Positions 26,254-35,498 of a stretch of DNA of 64,000 bases are shown here, piece after piece. The stretch is taken from positions 1 to 64,000 of the forward strand of contig NZ_JAPVQY010000037.1 in NCBI RefSeq assembly GCF_027257875.1. Reading direction: 5' to 3'. A program made the position numbers and the translations under genes. Under the pieces are notes generated by a model, which was not told the DNA's origin, made no database searches, and worked only from the letters and a program-made list of their open reading frames with translations. This stretch comes from Burkholderia sp. IMCC1007 (GTDB taxonomy: Bacteria > Pseudomonadota > Gammaproteobacteria > Burkholderiales > Burkholderiaceae). Numbering within the stretch: position 1 is the stretch's first letter; every line of letters starts with the position of its first letter.

Positions 26254-27141
26254 TCACCCGAGCCCGATTGATGATGCGCCGGCGCCCGAGGCTTGTACCG
26301 CCCGCAGGATGCGTGCGTGGTGAAGGATGTGATCTTCCATGAAGCTCTGGACGAAGAAAAATCCATGGTCGTAACCTGCATGGCGACGCAGCGCAAGCGG
26401 CTGATGCGCGACTTCGCACGCACGTTCAAACACGTCAGGGTTCAGCTGTTGCGCGAGAAACTGGTCTGCCAGCCCCTGATCGATCAGGATGCCCTCACGG
26501 AACCTGTGGCGAGCGTTGCCCACGAGCTCGCTCGCGTCGTATTGCTGCCACGCGTCGCGATCGGCGCCAAGATAGCCGCTGAACGCCTTCTCGCCCCACG
26601 GGCAGCGGGTCGGCGCCGCAATCGGCGCGAACGCCGACACTGACCGATAGATCTCCGGGTTGCGCAGCGCCAGCACCAATGCGCCATGACCCCCCATCGA
26701 ATGGCCGAAGATGCCAAGGCGAGCGCCATCGATGGGCAACGCGCCGAGCGCCGTCTCGCGCAACTCGTCCCGCACGTATGAATACATCCTGTAGTGCTTC
26801 GACCAGGGATCCCGAGTCGCGTCGACATAGAAGCCCGCGCTGACCCCGAAGTCCCACGATTCCGACTCGCCTGGCACGCCCGCACCGCGCGGGCTGGTAT
26901 CGGGCGCGATGAGCGCGACACCGTGTTGCGCCGCGTAGCGCTGCGCGCCGCCCTTGATCGGAAAGGTCTCTTCGGTACAGGTCAGCCCGGCCAGAAAGAA
27001 CAGCGCCGGCACCTTCCTCTCCGCCGCCTCCTTCGGCATGAAAACCGAAAAACGCATCGGCAGACCGATGATCTCCGACTGATGTCTGTAGATGCATTGC
27101 GTGCCGCCGTGCGAACCGTGCGACTCGATCAATTCGAGCAT
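26254..27141 (-). CDS. fghA: S-formylglutathione hydrolase
   Basis: A 295-residue esterase-D-type alpha/beta hydrolase that converts S-formylglutathione to formate and glutathione in formaldehyde detoxification. The nucleophile S148 is in GHSMGGHGA. The FFLAGLTCTEETF oxyanion-region segment, the acid LIDQGLADQFL and the histidine in AGYDHGFFFV complete the family pattern. The start at 27141 (MLELIESHGS) matches the family; the frame remains open further upstream. It sits among Rieske oxygenases that could release formaldehyde by O-demethylation. A partner formaldehyde dehydrogenase is not seen in the window. Confidence 0.93.
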   Translation of the reverse strand: MLELIESHGSHGGTQCIYRHQSEIIGLPMRFSVFMPKEAAERKVPALFFLAGLTCTEETFPIKGGAQRYAAQHGVALIAPDTSPRGAGVPGESESWDFGVSAGFYVDATRDPWSKHYRMYSYVRDELRETALGALPIDGARLGIFGHSMGGHGALVLALRNPEIYRSVSAFAPIAAPTRCPWGEKAFSGYLGADRDAWQQYDASELVGNARHRFREGILIDQGLADQFLAQQLNPDVFERACEVAHQPLALRRHAGYDHGFFFVQSFMEDHILHHARILRAVQASGAGASSIGLG

Positions 27142-27265
27142 TGCGCTTTCCTTTACTGGAGAACGACCGGGCGAATCGATTCGCCGTTCTTCGGATCGGC
27201 CGCGCCCGGGTCGCATCCGCCTCGATGCGCGCGGCACGGTCCGTCAGCCGAACGCTTCCTGTCCG

Positions 27266-28333
27266 TCAGTTCACCGGCTGCGGCTGTCGTTGCGTCAATT
27301 CGGCCTCGATCTGCTTGTCCAGCAGGCGGCGGACGCGAACGGCCGCTGCATCGCCTACCAGCAGTACCGGCTTGAGCGACCAGAAATCCTGCTTGCCGAT
27401 CGACGCCTGCTGCCTCTCGAGCATCGGCGTGTCCTCCCTGTCGAACGTGGCCGCGAACGACTCGACAACGCTCGCCGCGATTTGCTCGCCGCGTGCGCCG
27501 CCGTCCTTCGGCACACACATCGAAAACCAGTAATGCGACGTGCTCTGCGTCTCCGGCGTGAACAGATGCGGATTGTTGAACAGGAGCCCGACGGACTCGC
27601 TCCGGGGGCGCCCAGCAGGCGTTGCGCCACCCAGCAGCAGGAGATTTGACGGGGCACTCCACCTGACGTCGAGCCAGCGGTCGACATGCAGGCCGCGCGG
27701 AACGCCGAACTGATCGCAAGCCGCATCGGGCAGGACTTCGTTGCGGATGAAACGCAGCGACCAGACATCCGCGCCGTCCTGGCGCACTTCTGTCTGCGCG
27801 TGCTTGACGGAATCGCTGCCCAGCGAATCGGGATGCAGAAATTCGATGTGTGACAGGTCGAGAATATTGTCGACCTCAAGCCTATAGTTCGCGCGCGGCC
27901 GCAGGTATGCCTTGCCGACGTACCAGCGCTCGGGATCCATGCACGAGAAATCCGGGATACTGGCCGGATCGGCGCGCGCCGGATCACCCATCCAGATCCA
28001 CAGCACGCTGTATCGCTCGACGAGCGGATACGAACGTACCGTCGCGGCAGCCGGGATCCTGCCGTCGCCATGAGGATTGTGTACGCACTGCCCGGCTCCA
28101 TCGAATTCCAACCCGTGGTAGCCACATTGCACCGCGCCTTTGTCAGCCAGAAGACGCCCACAGGACAACGGCGCGAAGCGGTGCGGACAGCGATCGTACA
28201 GCGCGTGTGGCACGTTCGCGGCATCACGGAACATCACGACCGGCTGGTCGAGCAGCCTTCTGGCCAGCAACGCGCCCTTTTCGAGTTCGCTGTCCCAAGC
28301 CGCCATGTACCACGTGTTGAGCAGGTAATCCAT
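27266..28333 (-). CDS. Rieske non-heme iron oxygenase alpha subunit (VanA-like)
   Basis: A 355-residue oxygenase. Rieske ligands are C49, H51, C70 and H73 (RCPHRFAPL, QCGYHGLEF). The catalytic iron site is in DNILDLSHIEFLHP with H162 and H167. The start at 28333 (MDYLLNTWYMAAW) fits the family and the longer open frame overlaps the upstream gene. Its order before fghA (125 bp) on the same strand suggests that its product formaldehyde is removed by that enzyme. Electrons probably come from the reductase at 29996. Likely an aromatic O-demethylase. Confidence 0.92.
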   Translation of the reverse strand: MDYLLNTWYMAAWDSELEKGALLARRLLDQPVVMFRDAANVPHALYDRCPHRFAPLSCGRLLADKGAVQCGYHGLEFDGAGQCVHNPHGDGRIPAAATVRSYPLVERYSVLWIWMGDPARADPASIPDFSCMDPERWYVGKAYLRPRANYRLEVDNILDLSHIEFLHPDSLGSDSVKHAQTEVRQDGADVWSLRFIRNEVLPDAACDQFGVPRGLHVDRWLDVRWSAPSNLLLLGGATPAGRPRSESVGLLFNNPHLFTPETQSTSHYWFSMCVPKDGGARGEQIAASVVESFAATFDREDTPMLERQQASIGKQDFWSLKPVLLVGDAAAVRVRRLLDKQIEAELTQRQPQPVN

Positions 28334-28445
28334 GCTGCTGTCTCCTCTAGCTATGTATGAGCCAACGGCGGCGGTCCAAGCACACCGCTGACGATAGGTT
28401 CGCAAGCGAACGGCGTCCGCACGAACGGCGCGCTGGGTACGCCGA

Positions 28446-29495
28446 CTATCCGTCGCGCTCCATCCAGCGCGCAACGATACGGCGCGCCTGGATACCCGCC
28501 GCATCGGCCTTGACGCTACGTTCGCCGGCGCTCACGCGGCGAGGACGACGGGCCGCCTGCGCCTGGATGGCCTCCAGCACGGCACGGTCCTCGTCGAATC
28601 CGGTTCGGATCGCACCGACCAAATGGTCCATCGCTTCCGGCGCGGTGGCGAAATCCCGACCTATAACCCAGCAATACAGCATGTGGGTCTGATCGATCGG
28701 CGTGGTGGCGTGCGCCACGCGAAAGCGGCTCGGCGCACACCCCGGCCGGGACGGATCCTCGAAATCGACACACCCCTCCTGCAGCGCCGGCGACAGGAAC
28801 GAGCCTCGATGCTCGCGATGCCAGGGCGTACCAGGCAGCACCCCAAGCGCCATCGCATAGCCCGGCGCGAGCGGCTTGTTCACGAAACGCTGGCGGTATT
28901 CGACCGTGTCGCCGTCGCCGCTCACTTCCGGCGCGCTCGTCCAATCCTCGATCTGAAAGGTCGATGCATGCACATAGCCAAAGTGCGTGAGGTCCAGCAC
29001 GTTTTCCTTGAGCAACATGTAATTGGCTGAAATTTCCATCTGCCCGGAGCGGGTGGCGAACGAGGAATCGGTCGTCCAGTGCAACTCCGGCTGCGCAGGC
29101 GCCGAGTCGATCATCGCGGGATCGCCAACCCAGATCCATACGAACGGCCCAACCTCCTTGACGGGATAACGCTTTACAGAAAAAGCAGGGGCTGCGTCCG
29201 CGGACGGCACACGCACACAACGTCCAGCGGGATCGAAGCAGAAGCCGTGGTACCCGCATTCGATCGTGTCGCCATGCAGGCGGCCTAGCGACAGCGGTGC
29301 CTGGCGGTGCGGGCAGCGGTCCTCCAGCGCGGCGACCGTGCCATCCTCCTGCCGGAAAAGCACCACGGGCGTATCGAGCAGCCATCGGCCGAGCAAAGCT
29401 CGCCCTACTTCGTTGCCTAGCGCGGCAACCCACCAGCAGTTGTACGGATAGTTGCGAGTTTCTGCGATGCTTTCCGTAATATTCACGGTTGCCAC
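28446..29495 (-). CDS. Rieske non-heme iron oxygenase alpha subunit (VanA-like)
   Basis: A 349-residue oxygenase. Rieske ligands are C61, H63, C80 and H83 (RCPHRQAPL, ECGYHGFCF), and the iron site is in ENVLDLTHFGYVHA with H171 and H176. It is first in the minus-strand set Rieske-Rieske-fghA and is divergent from the matching reductase gene at 29996, with operator copies in between. This head-to-head pair could be a complete two-component oxygenase of the vanillate demethylase kind. Substrate unknown. Confidence 0.92.
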   Translation of the reverse strand: MATVNITESIAETRNYPYNCWWVAALGNEVGRALLGRWLLDTPVVLFRQEDGTVAALEDRCPHRQAPLSLGRLHGDTIECGYHGFCFDPAGRCVRVPSADAAPAFSVKRYPVKEVGPFVWIWVGDPAMIDSAPAQPELHWTTDSSFATRSGQMEISANYMLLKENVLDLTHFGYVHASTFQIEDWTSAPEVSGDGDTVEYRQRFVNKPLAPGYAMALGVLPGTPWHREHRGSFLSPALQEGCVDFEDPSRPGCAPSRFRVAHATTPIDQTHMLYCWVIGRDFATAPEAMDHLVGAIRTGFDEDRAVLEAIQAQAARRPRRVSAGERSVKADAAGIQARRIVARWMERDG

Positions 29496-29632
29496 GATGT
29501 CTCACTCCTTGTCCAAAAGACCTGTGCCCTTCACTGATTCCGCAGCGAGAACCCTGCGCACCTGACAACGGCCTTGCGCTGATGCGTCGCTTTACGGTGC
29601 GGTTGCCTGTTTCGGCTGACCTCACAATTACT

Positions 29633-29650
29633 AAACGATTCGTCTCGTTT
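29633..29650 (+). promoter_or_regulatory. operator copy between Rieske oxygenase and reductase genes
   Basis: AAACGATTCGTCTCGTTT is an almost perfect palindrome (AAACGA-N6-TCGTTT) and the clearest instance of the island-wide motif. It lies 138 bp before the start of the Rieske gene at 29495. Confidence 0.65.
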
Positions 29651-29835
29651 CACTTTAGTGGAAGTGTATGGTGCGCGCAATCGGGTTTGCCCGAACCGCG
29701 CCCCCTTCTCTGTACCAACATGCGATCGCAACATCGGTGCACTGCGGCGATCGATGGCACATGTCCAGTGGATATCGGTGACAAGTCTGGGGTAAATCCC
29801 GATGACGGCATCAATCACACTCGGTATATTTTTAA

Positions 29836-29858
29836 TACGATACGTACCGTTGTATAAT
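29836..29858 (+). promoter_or_regulatory. operator copy and -10 box upstream of the reductase gene
   Basis: TACGATACGTACCGTTGT immediately precedes and overlaps TATAAT (29853-29858), a consensus -10, about 140 bp before the reductase ATG. No clear -35 is visible. Apart from these sites, 29496-29995 contains no recognisable gene. Confidence 0.55.
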
Positions 29859-29995
29859 TATGCTGCCACGAAACCGTTCGAAGCTGATATGAATCTCCGC
29901 CCAATCGGGCTTGCGCGACGTACGGCTATGCAAACGAAATCGAACATTGCTCCCAGTTCGCGATGTTCCGGAACACTAGATCAGGAGTCTTTGAT

Positions 29996-30955
29996 ATGGA
30001 TGCAGTCATCCGCCCGGTGCGCGTTGCCGCCAAAGCGCTAGAAGCCCGAAACATTTACAGCTTCGAGTTGATCGCGCTCGATGGCGGCGAACTTCCATCG
30101 TTTTCCGCCGGCGCACATATCGATGTGCATCTGCCCACCGGGCTGGTGCGCCAATACTCGCTTTGCAACAATCCCGCTGAATCGCACCGCTACCAGATCG
30201 CAGTGCTTCGGGATGCAAACTCTCGCGGGGGTTCAGTCGGTATGCACGCGTTGGAAGTGGGGCAGATCGTTGATATCAGCGAACCGAGAAACCATTTTCC
30301 GCTGGCGGACGATGCGCCGCACAGCCTGTTGCTCGCAGGGGGCATCGGCATCACCCCGTTGCTGTCGATGGCCGAGTACCTGTCGAGTCAGGACAAATCA
30401 TTCGAACTGCACTACTGCACGCGTTCCGACGATTGCACCGCCTTTGTCGCGAGACTACGCAGCGCTTCGTTTGCAGCGTCCGTGCACCTTCACTACGACG
30501 ACTCCCCGTCTCGGAAACTTGACCTGATGGCCCTGCTTGAGCGAGGCCGTCCCAGCGCTCATCTCTATGTTTGTGGGCCCGCAGGGTTTATGGACTGGGC
30601 ACTCGATAGTGCAAGAACTGCGGGCTGGCCGGAAGAACGCCTGCATCGCGAATATTTCGCGGCGACACCCAAGAATACGAGCGGGGACGGCAGCTTCGAT
30701 GTGGAAATCGCGTCGACAGGTCAGGTTATCCGGATTGCGGCCGATCAGACAGTGATCGCGGCGCTTTCCGTTCATGGCATCAGCGTCCCTACATCCTGCG
30801 AACAGGGCGTTTGCGGCGCTTGCCTCACACGTATACTGGACGGCATACCCGAGCACCGCGACATGTTTCTCACCGCCGAGGAACGGGCTCAAGCGAACCA
30901 GTTCACGCCGTGCTGCTCCCGATCTCGAAGCCCCAAACTCGTCCTCGACCTCTGA
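29996..30955 (+). CDS. Rieske-oxygenase reductase (VanB/phthalate dioxygenase reductase type)
   Basis: A 319-residue flavin/[2Fe-2S] reductase passing electrons from NAD(P)H to a Rieske oxygenase. Domain order is FMN-binding barrel (RQYSLCNN, 52-59), NAD-binding domain (GGIGITPLLSMAEY, 115-128) and a C-terminal plant-type ferredoxin with C268, C273, C276 and C306. The start at 29996 has AGGAG 10 bases upstream. It is the only such reductase in the window, so it may serve several of the Rieske alpha subunits. Confidence 0.93.
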   Translation: MDAVIRPVRVAAKALEARNIYSFELIALDGGELPSFSAGAHIDVHLPTGLVRQYSLCNNPAESHRYQIAVLRDANSRGGSVGMHALEVGQIVDISEPRNHFPLADDAPHSLLLAGGIGITPLLSMAEYLSSQDKSFELHYCTRSDDCTAFVARLRSASFAASVHLHYDDSPSRKLDLMALLERGRPSAHLYVCGPAGFMDWALDSARTAGWPEERLHREYFAATPKNTSGDGSFDVEIASTGQVIRIAADQTVIAALSVHGISVPTSCEQGVCGACLTRILDGIPEHRDMFLTAEERAQANQFTPCCSRSRSPKLVLDL

Positions 30956-31479
30956 ACTGGCGATGCGAGTCCATTCAAAGTATGGTAATCGCCGAGGCTG
31001 TTGGTGCCCGCCTTTGGGGCCACGTTTCAGTTCGATAGAAACAGGCGACTGAGCTAGTGATTGTAGAAAAACAAATCCACGCAAAAATCACCCTCGTCGA
31101 TGAGCAGCCGCTTTTGCATCCACGCTTTGCACACGGACCATCCCAACTAGCCGGCCCAAATACCTCCTGCTGGGAACCATCCGGTGGAGCATTGAGCGGA
31201 ACGGATCGGCGAATAGCACCTTCGCCGCGAAGGAACGCTTCGTAGAAGTCCAGCATGCGAATCCACACCTCCTCCACGAGCATCCACCGTGTAAATGCGC
31301 CGCAGTAAAGTGCAGGACGATGCCCGGATCGCTTACGGAGAGCCGGTATGGTCAGGACGGCTCGATCAACGATGATCCCGCCGACGCGATCGCAAACCGC
31401 TAACCTGGTTTTCGACTTCGCCGGAATCCTCTCTCTTTCCGCCGCCAGACGGAAGCCGCAGGCTGAAGCGGGGGAGATG
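30956..31479. other. intergenic region, no gene recognised
   Basis: 524 bp between the convergent reductase and cyclase genes. Open frames exist on both strands but show no recognisable domain. It marks the right edge of the island and may hold decayed sequence. Confidence 0.45.
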
Positions 31480-32664
31480 TCAAAACGCACCGGCCCTGCC
31501 GGCCAGGAACCACGTGCGGAGCTCGCCAATACCCTTCGCAGTAATCGTGCCGCGCTCTTCGAGGAGGAAGGAATCGCCGAGCCTGTTGCGCGTGGCCTCC
31601 GTCACCTGCACGCGCCCGGCGACGCCCTGCGATTCCATCCGGCTCGCGAGATTGACCGCGACGCCCCACAAGTCGTAAATGAACTTGCGCTTCCCGATCA
31701 CCCCGGCCACGACTTCGCCGCTGTTGATGCCGATACGCAACTGCAAGTTGCAGCGCCGGAGCGCGTTGAAACGGGCCATCGCATCGATCATGTCGAGCGC
31801 CATGTGCGCCGCCCGCGCCGCATGGTCGGCCACCGGGACGGGCAGTCCTGCCGCCGCCATGTACGCGTCGCCGATGGTCTTGATCTTCTCGAGGCCACGA
31901 TTGTCCGCGAAGATGTCGAAATCGGTGAAGATATCGCCGAGCATCTCGACGAGTTGCTCGGGGCTCATGCCGGCCGAAAAGCCAGTGAAGTCCACGATAT
32001 CCGCGAACAAAACCGACACCTCGGGGAAGCGGTCCGCAATCACTTGCGGGAAGTTGCTGTCGGCAATGTCATCGAGGTGAGCTTTCAATCGCTCCGCGAT
32101 CGGATAGGGCAGCATATTGAGCAACAGCCGCTCCGATACCTTCTGCTCGGCGACGACCTTCGCGTACAGCCCCTTGAGCTCGTCGCTCTGGCGGCGAATC
32201 AGCTCGCGGCTCGCCTCCACTTCCCGCATCTTTTGCTCGAGCGCCCTGCTGTAGTCGCGCAATTCGCGGTGCAGCAAGCGGACTTCCAGCATGTTGTGAA
32301 CACGCATCAGCACTTCGGCCAGATCGAACGGCTTGCTGACGAAATCCTTCGCGCCGGTTTGCAGCGCGCGCAATTTATGGGCAGGCTGTGCCGTGACCAC
32401 GATAACCGGGAGGTAGCTGTCCGCCTCGAGATCCTTCAGTGCCTCCATCACCTTAAAGCCGTCGGTGCCGGGCATCTGGAGATCGAGCAGGATGAGGTCG
32501 AACCGATTTTGGCGGTGAAGCGCGCATACCGCGGATCCATCCATCGTCGACGAAACGTGAGCATAGCCCGCCCGGCGCAGGACCTGATCGAGCAGCAGGA
32601 TGTTGGCCTGCAGATCGTCGACGATGAGGATTTTGGCGTTGAGAATCGCTGATGAATCGATCAT
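31480..32664 (-). CDS. response regulator fused to class III adenylyl/guanylyl cyclase
   Basis: A 394-residue two-domain signalling protein. Receiver domain 1-125 with phospho-acceptor D61 (LILLDLQMPG) and KPF lysine K111; a helical, probably coiled-coil linker at about 130-185; then a class III cyclase. Metal aspartates D222 (LFADIVDF) and D266 (IGDAY), and N338/R342 (VNLASRM) are present. K262 and D331 (YDLWG) are the residues expected for ATP, so cAMP is the likelier product. It starts 26 bp after the hybrid kinase stop and is probably activated by it. Confidence 0.93.
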   Translation of the reverse strand: MIDSSAILNAKILIVDDLQANILLLDQVLRRAGYAHVSSTMDGSAVCALHRQNRFDLILLDLQMPGTDGFKVMEALKDLEADSYLPVIVVTAQPAHKLRALQTGAKDFVSKPFDLAEVLMRVHNMLEVRLLHRELRDYSRALEQKMREVEASRELIRRQSDELKGLYAKVVAEQKVSERLLLNMLPYPIAERLKAHLDDIADSNFPQVIADRFPEVSVLFADIVDFTGFSAGMSPEQLVEMLGDIFTDFDIFADNRGLEKIKTIGDAYMAAAGLPVPVADHAARAAHMALDMIDAMARFNALRRCNLQLRIGINSGEVVAGVIGKRKFIYDLWGVAVNLASRMESQGVAGRVQVTEATRNRLGDSFLLEERGTITAKGIGELRTWFLAGRAGAF

Positions 32665-32690
32665 GGTTCGGCACCCGGATACCTGACGCG

Positions 32691-34283
32691 CTAGTGCGTT
32701 CCTTGCCGAAACGCAATGGCTTCGGCGAGCGCCTGCATGAACTCGTCGATCTTGATCGGCTTGGTCAAATAGCGGAAAAAGCCCGCTTCCAGACCTTTTT
32801 CGATATCACGCGGCATCGCGTTCGAACTGAGTGCCACCACCGGGATGTCCGCCGTCGCGGGATTCTTGCGCAAGATGTTTAGCGCTTCGATGCCGCTGAT
32901 GTCGGGCAAATTGATGTCCATCACAATCACGTGCGGCAGCGCCCTGCACGCCAATTCCACACCGAGTCGTCCCGTCACGGCACTGAGCATGCCTATGTCC
33001 GCGTGCCGGGCAACCAATTGCTCCACGAGTTTCAGGTTCGCGGGGTTGTCCTCGATATAGAGCACGGTATGGACGGGTACCGCGGCCGCAGCGTTCCTGG
33101 CCACCGCCTCGGCAGGGGTAGTGAGTTGCGCGGCGACCATCGTGGCGATTTCCGGGGCGGGGGCCGCATTGAGTTCGATCCAGAACACACTTCCCTGCCC
33201 GGCGGTACTTTCAACACCCATGGCGCCGCCCATCAGTTCTGTCAGCCGCTTGGCCACCACCAAGCCGATGCCCGTGCCCTCCTCGGTGCCTGCCTCCTGT
33301 CCCAGACGATTGAATGGCTGGAAGAGTTGGACCATCTGCTCCGGCGACAAGCCCAGACCCGTGTCGCTGATGCTGACGCGAACCCGATCCGACGTGCGCG
33401 TGCTGTAATCCACCTCGACTGTTCCTTGCGAACGGTTGTATTTGATTGCATTCGAAAGCAGATTGATCAGGATCTGCTTGAGGCGGGTTCGATCGGCATG
33501 GACGTAGCAGCGCGCGTCGACATGCGGAAACACCATACGAATACCGCGTTGCTGTGCCTGCTGCGCGATCATGGCTTCGCATTCGTGCAACGCATCGCTC
33601 AACGATACAGGTTCCGGCGAGGTTGACACCTGCCCCGATTCGATCTTCGCAAGATCAAGCACTTCGTTGATCAACTCGAGAAGATGCCATCCTGCCCGCA
33701 GAATCTGGTCGATGCTCGCCAGTTGCGAGGGCGTTGGAGGCGGCGATTCGGATGCCATGAGTTGCGCAAAACCGAGGATCGCATTGAGCGGGCTGCGCAG
33801 TTCGTGACTCATACTGGACAGGAAGTCCGACTTCGCGCGGTTGGCGCTTTCGGCCGCGGCCAGGGCCTGCTTGCGGTCCTCGATGTCAGTGGCCGTCCCA
33901 ACCCACCTCACAACGTTTCCGTTCGCATCTTTTACCGGCGATGCCCGATCGAGATGCCATCGATAGCTGCCGTCAGACCTTCTTCTTAAACGCACCTCCA
34001 TTTCCTGCTCCGTGCCGCTCGCCACGGCACGCGCCCAATGCTCCGTCGCCGCTTGCACATCATCCGGATGTATGGTCGACATCCAGTTCGATCCCTGAAC
34101 TTGCGGAAAATCAAATCCTGTAGACGTTTCGAGCCGCTGGTTAACGTAATCGATCAAACCATCCGGCGTAGCTGTCCATACGATATGTGGTATTGCGTCC
34201 GCAAGTGATCTGAAACGCCGTTCGGCTTCCTCGACCTTGGTTTCGTGCCCAGGACAATCTCGTGACAAAGCGTGCTCTTGCAT
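32691..34283 (-). CDS. PAS-domain hybrid sensor histidine kinase
   Basis: A 530-residue cytoplasmic kinase with no membrane segment. PAS plus PAC about 20-138; HisKA with H160 (SSMSHELRSPLNAIL); HATPase with N-box NLLSNAIKYN, G1 DTGLGLSPEQM and G2 GTGIGLVVAKRL; C-terminal receiver (about 405-526) with D456 (IVMDINLPD). No HPt domain is visible here. It forms an operon with the receiver-cyclase gene. The PAS ligand and stimulus are unknown; no DNA-binding output is present in the pair. Confidence 0.93.
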   Translation of the reverse strand: MQEHALSRDCPGHETKVEEAERRFRSLADAIPHIVWTATPDGLIDYVNQRLETSTGFDFPQVQGSNWMSTIHPDDVQAATEHWARAVASGTEQEMEVRLRRRSDGSYRWHLDRASPVKDANGNVVRWVGTATDIEDRKQALAAAESANRAKSDFLSSMSHELRSPLNAILGFAQLMASESPPPTPSQLASIDQILRAGWHLLELINEVLDLAKIESGQVSTSPEPVSLSDALHECEAMIAQQAQQRGIRMVFPHVDARCYVHADRTRLKQILINLLSNAIKYNRSQGTVEVDYSTRTSDRVRVSISDTGLGLSPEQMVQLFQPFNRLGQEAGTEEGTGIGLVVAKRLTELMGGAMGVESTAGQGSVFWIELNAAPAPEIATMVAAQLTTPAEAVARNAAAAVPVHTVLYIEDNPANLKLVEQLVARHADIGMLSAVTGRLGVELACRALPHVIVMDINLPDISGIEALNILRKNPATADIPVVALSSNAMPRDIEKGLEAGFFRYLTKPIKIDEFMQALAEAIAFRQGTH

Positions 34284-34606
34284 GATCGATCCCTAAAACA
34301 AATGTCGACATGCCAGTGCGTCAGCAACTTCACCTGATCGGAATCAGCTCGAAAGTCTCTGGCGTTGGACGGAAACCGACCTATTCAAAGGCGAGAAGAC
34401 ACGTCGGCACAAGACAAGTGGCCACATTACCCCTTCTCATGTTCATGCTCGCGTAACGAAGCGTCAATTGGGAGCGTAAGCCAACCGTTGTAAGGAATTG
34501 AACCGCCGGCGCTTGGTTGAGGTTCGACGACGCGACCTCGGTGAAACGGGAGCGCACTCCTTATCGTAGGCTTCGCGTAATCTCAGTTTGAGCGACCCAT
34601 TCCTAC
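34284..34606. other. intergenic region, no gene recognised
   Basis: 323 bp, comparatively A+T-rich, carrying the promoter of the kinase/cyclase operon and the end of the TetR gene's transcript. No further feature was recognised. Confidence 0.45.
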
Positions 34607-35371
34607 TCACTCATCCGATCCATGTTTCGCCAGCGTAACGACGATAGGCAATGGACGGTTGGCAATCTCCGTCGCTTCAGCTCTCGGAACCCCGAGCGTT
34701 TGCAACAACGAAGAGGCAGTACGTTCTGCAAAGCCCTCTTGGCTATACCCGATCATTTTCAACATATCAGTCACGGGTTCTTCCCCGGCATCAAAGCGCA
34801 ACTCGATTGCGATGGCCGTGAGTACCGCACCTCCGACTGTAATCACGCTCACGAGCGGCTCGTCGGCGACGAACCTTTTGGCACCGATCCCCTTCTGGAT
34901 ATCTCTCAACAGTCGAGGCCCGAGGCCTCGGCTAAGTGCACGTGCAGACAGGCCCTCCCGGAGCAGGAAATGGCCCCACACGGGCTCGCGTCGCGCACGC
35001 AACAACGTGTGGCGCAAGGCGACCGCGATGGTCTCTGCGGGATCGGGGAGGTCGGCAGCCATCCGATCCAGCGTATCTGCGAACTCCTCGAACACTGAAT
35101 CCAGGACCGCGGCATGAATCGCTTCCTTCGATTCGAAGTGGTTGTAGAACGAGCCCAAGCCAACGTCGGCGGCCTCGGTAATTTCGTTGATCGCGACCCC
35201 TTCCATCCCTTTTTGCGCCATCAGGACAAGAGCAGCATCGAGTAGACGCGCTCTGGTTTCACGCCTGCGGCGCGCGCCGCGGGGCTCGCGGCCCTCGGCA
35301 ATCACGGGCGCCTCCCCGTGGGTGGCGGCAGCAGTCGCGGATTTCGTGCGACGGGTTGAAGGGGCAGGCAT
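34607..35371 (-). CDS. TetR-family transcriptional regulator
   Basis: A 254-residue regulator with a basic, alanine-rich N-terminal extension of about 35 residues before the helix-turn-helix (INEITEAADVGLGSFYNHFE). The ligand domain is unlike the two other TetR proteins of the window. The start at 35371 (MPAPSTRRT) is the last plausible methionine before the domain; the frame is open well upstream, over the intergenic region. It is divergent from the hydroxylase at 35499 and is the presumed repressor of the 35499-41207 operon. Confidence 0.88.
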   Translation of the reverse strand: MPAPSTRRTKSATAAATHGEAPVIAEGREPRGARRRRETRARLLDAALVLMAQKGMEGVAINEITEAADVGLGSFYNHFESKEAIHAAVLDSVFEEFADTLDRMAADLPDPAETIAVALRHTLLRARREPVWGHFLLREGLSARALSRGLGPRLLRDIQKGIGAKRFVADEPLVSVITVGGAVLTAIAIELRFDAGEEPVTDMLKMIGYSQEGFAERTASSLLQTLGVPRAEATEIANRPLPIVVTLAKHGSDE

Positions 35372-35498
35372 CGGCGTTCCGGTGGATTCGACAATTCGAG
35401 TATACGTTCCAACATCATAATTGACACAATATTCAGAGATGAATTTAATGTCATCACGACGGCGCACAGTCGTCCGTCTGGAGAATGGAGACTGAACG

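Noticed and set aside
30975..31529. Minus-strand frame in the gap after the reductase gene
   Set aside because: No recognisable family and atypical composition; kept as an unassigned intergenic region rather than called a gene.
31348..32652. Long plus-strand open frame opposite the receiver-cyclase gene
   Set aside because: Overlaps a complete two-domain protein with all active-site residues; the antisense product has no recognisable features.
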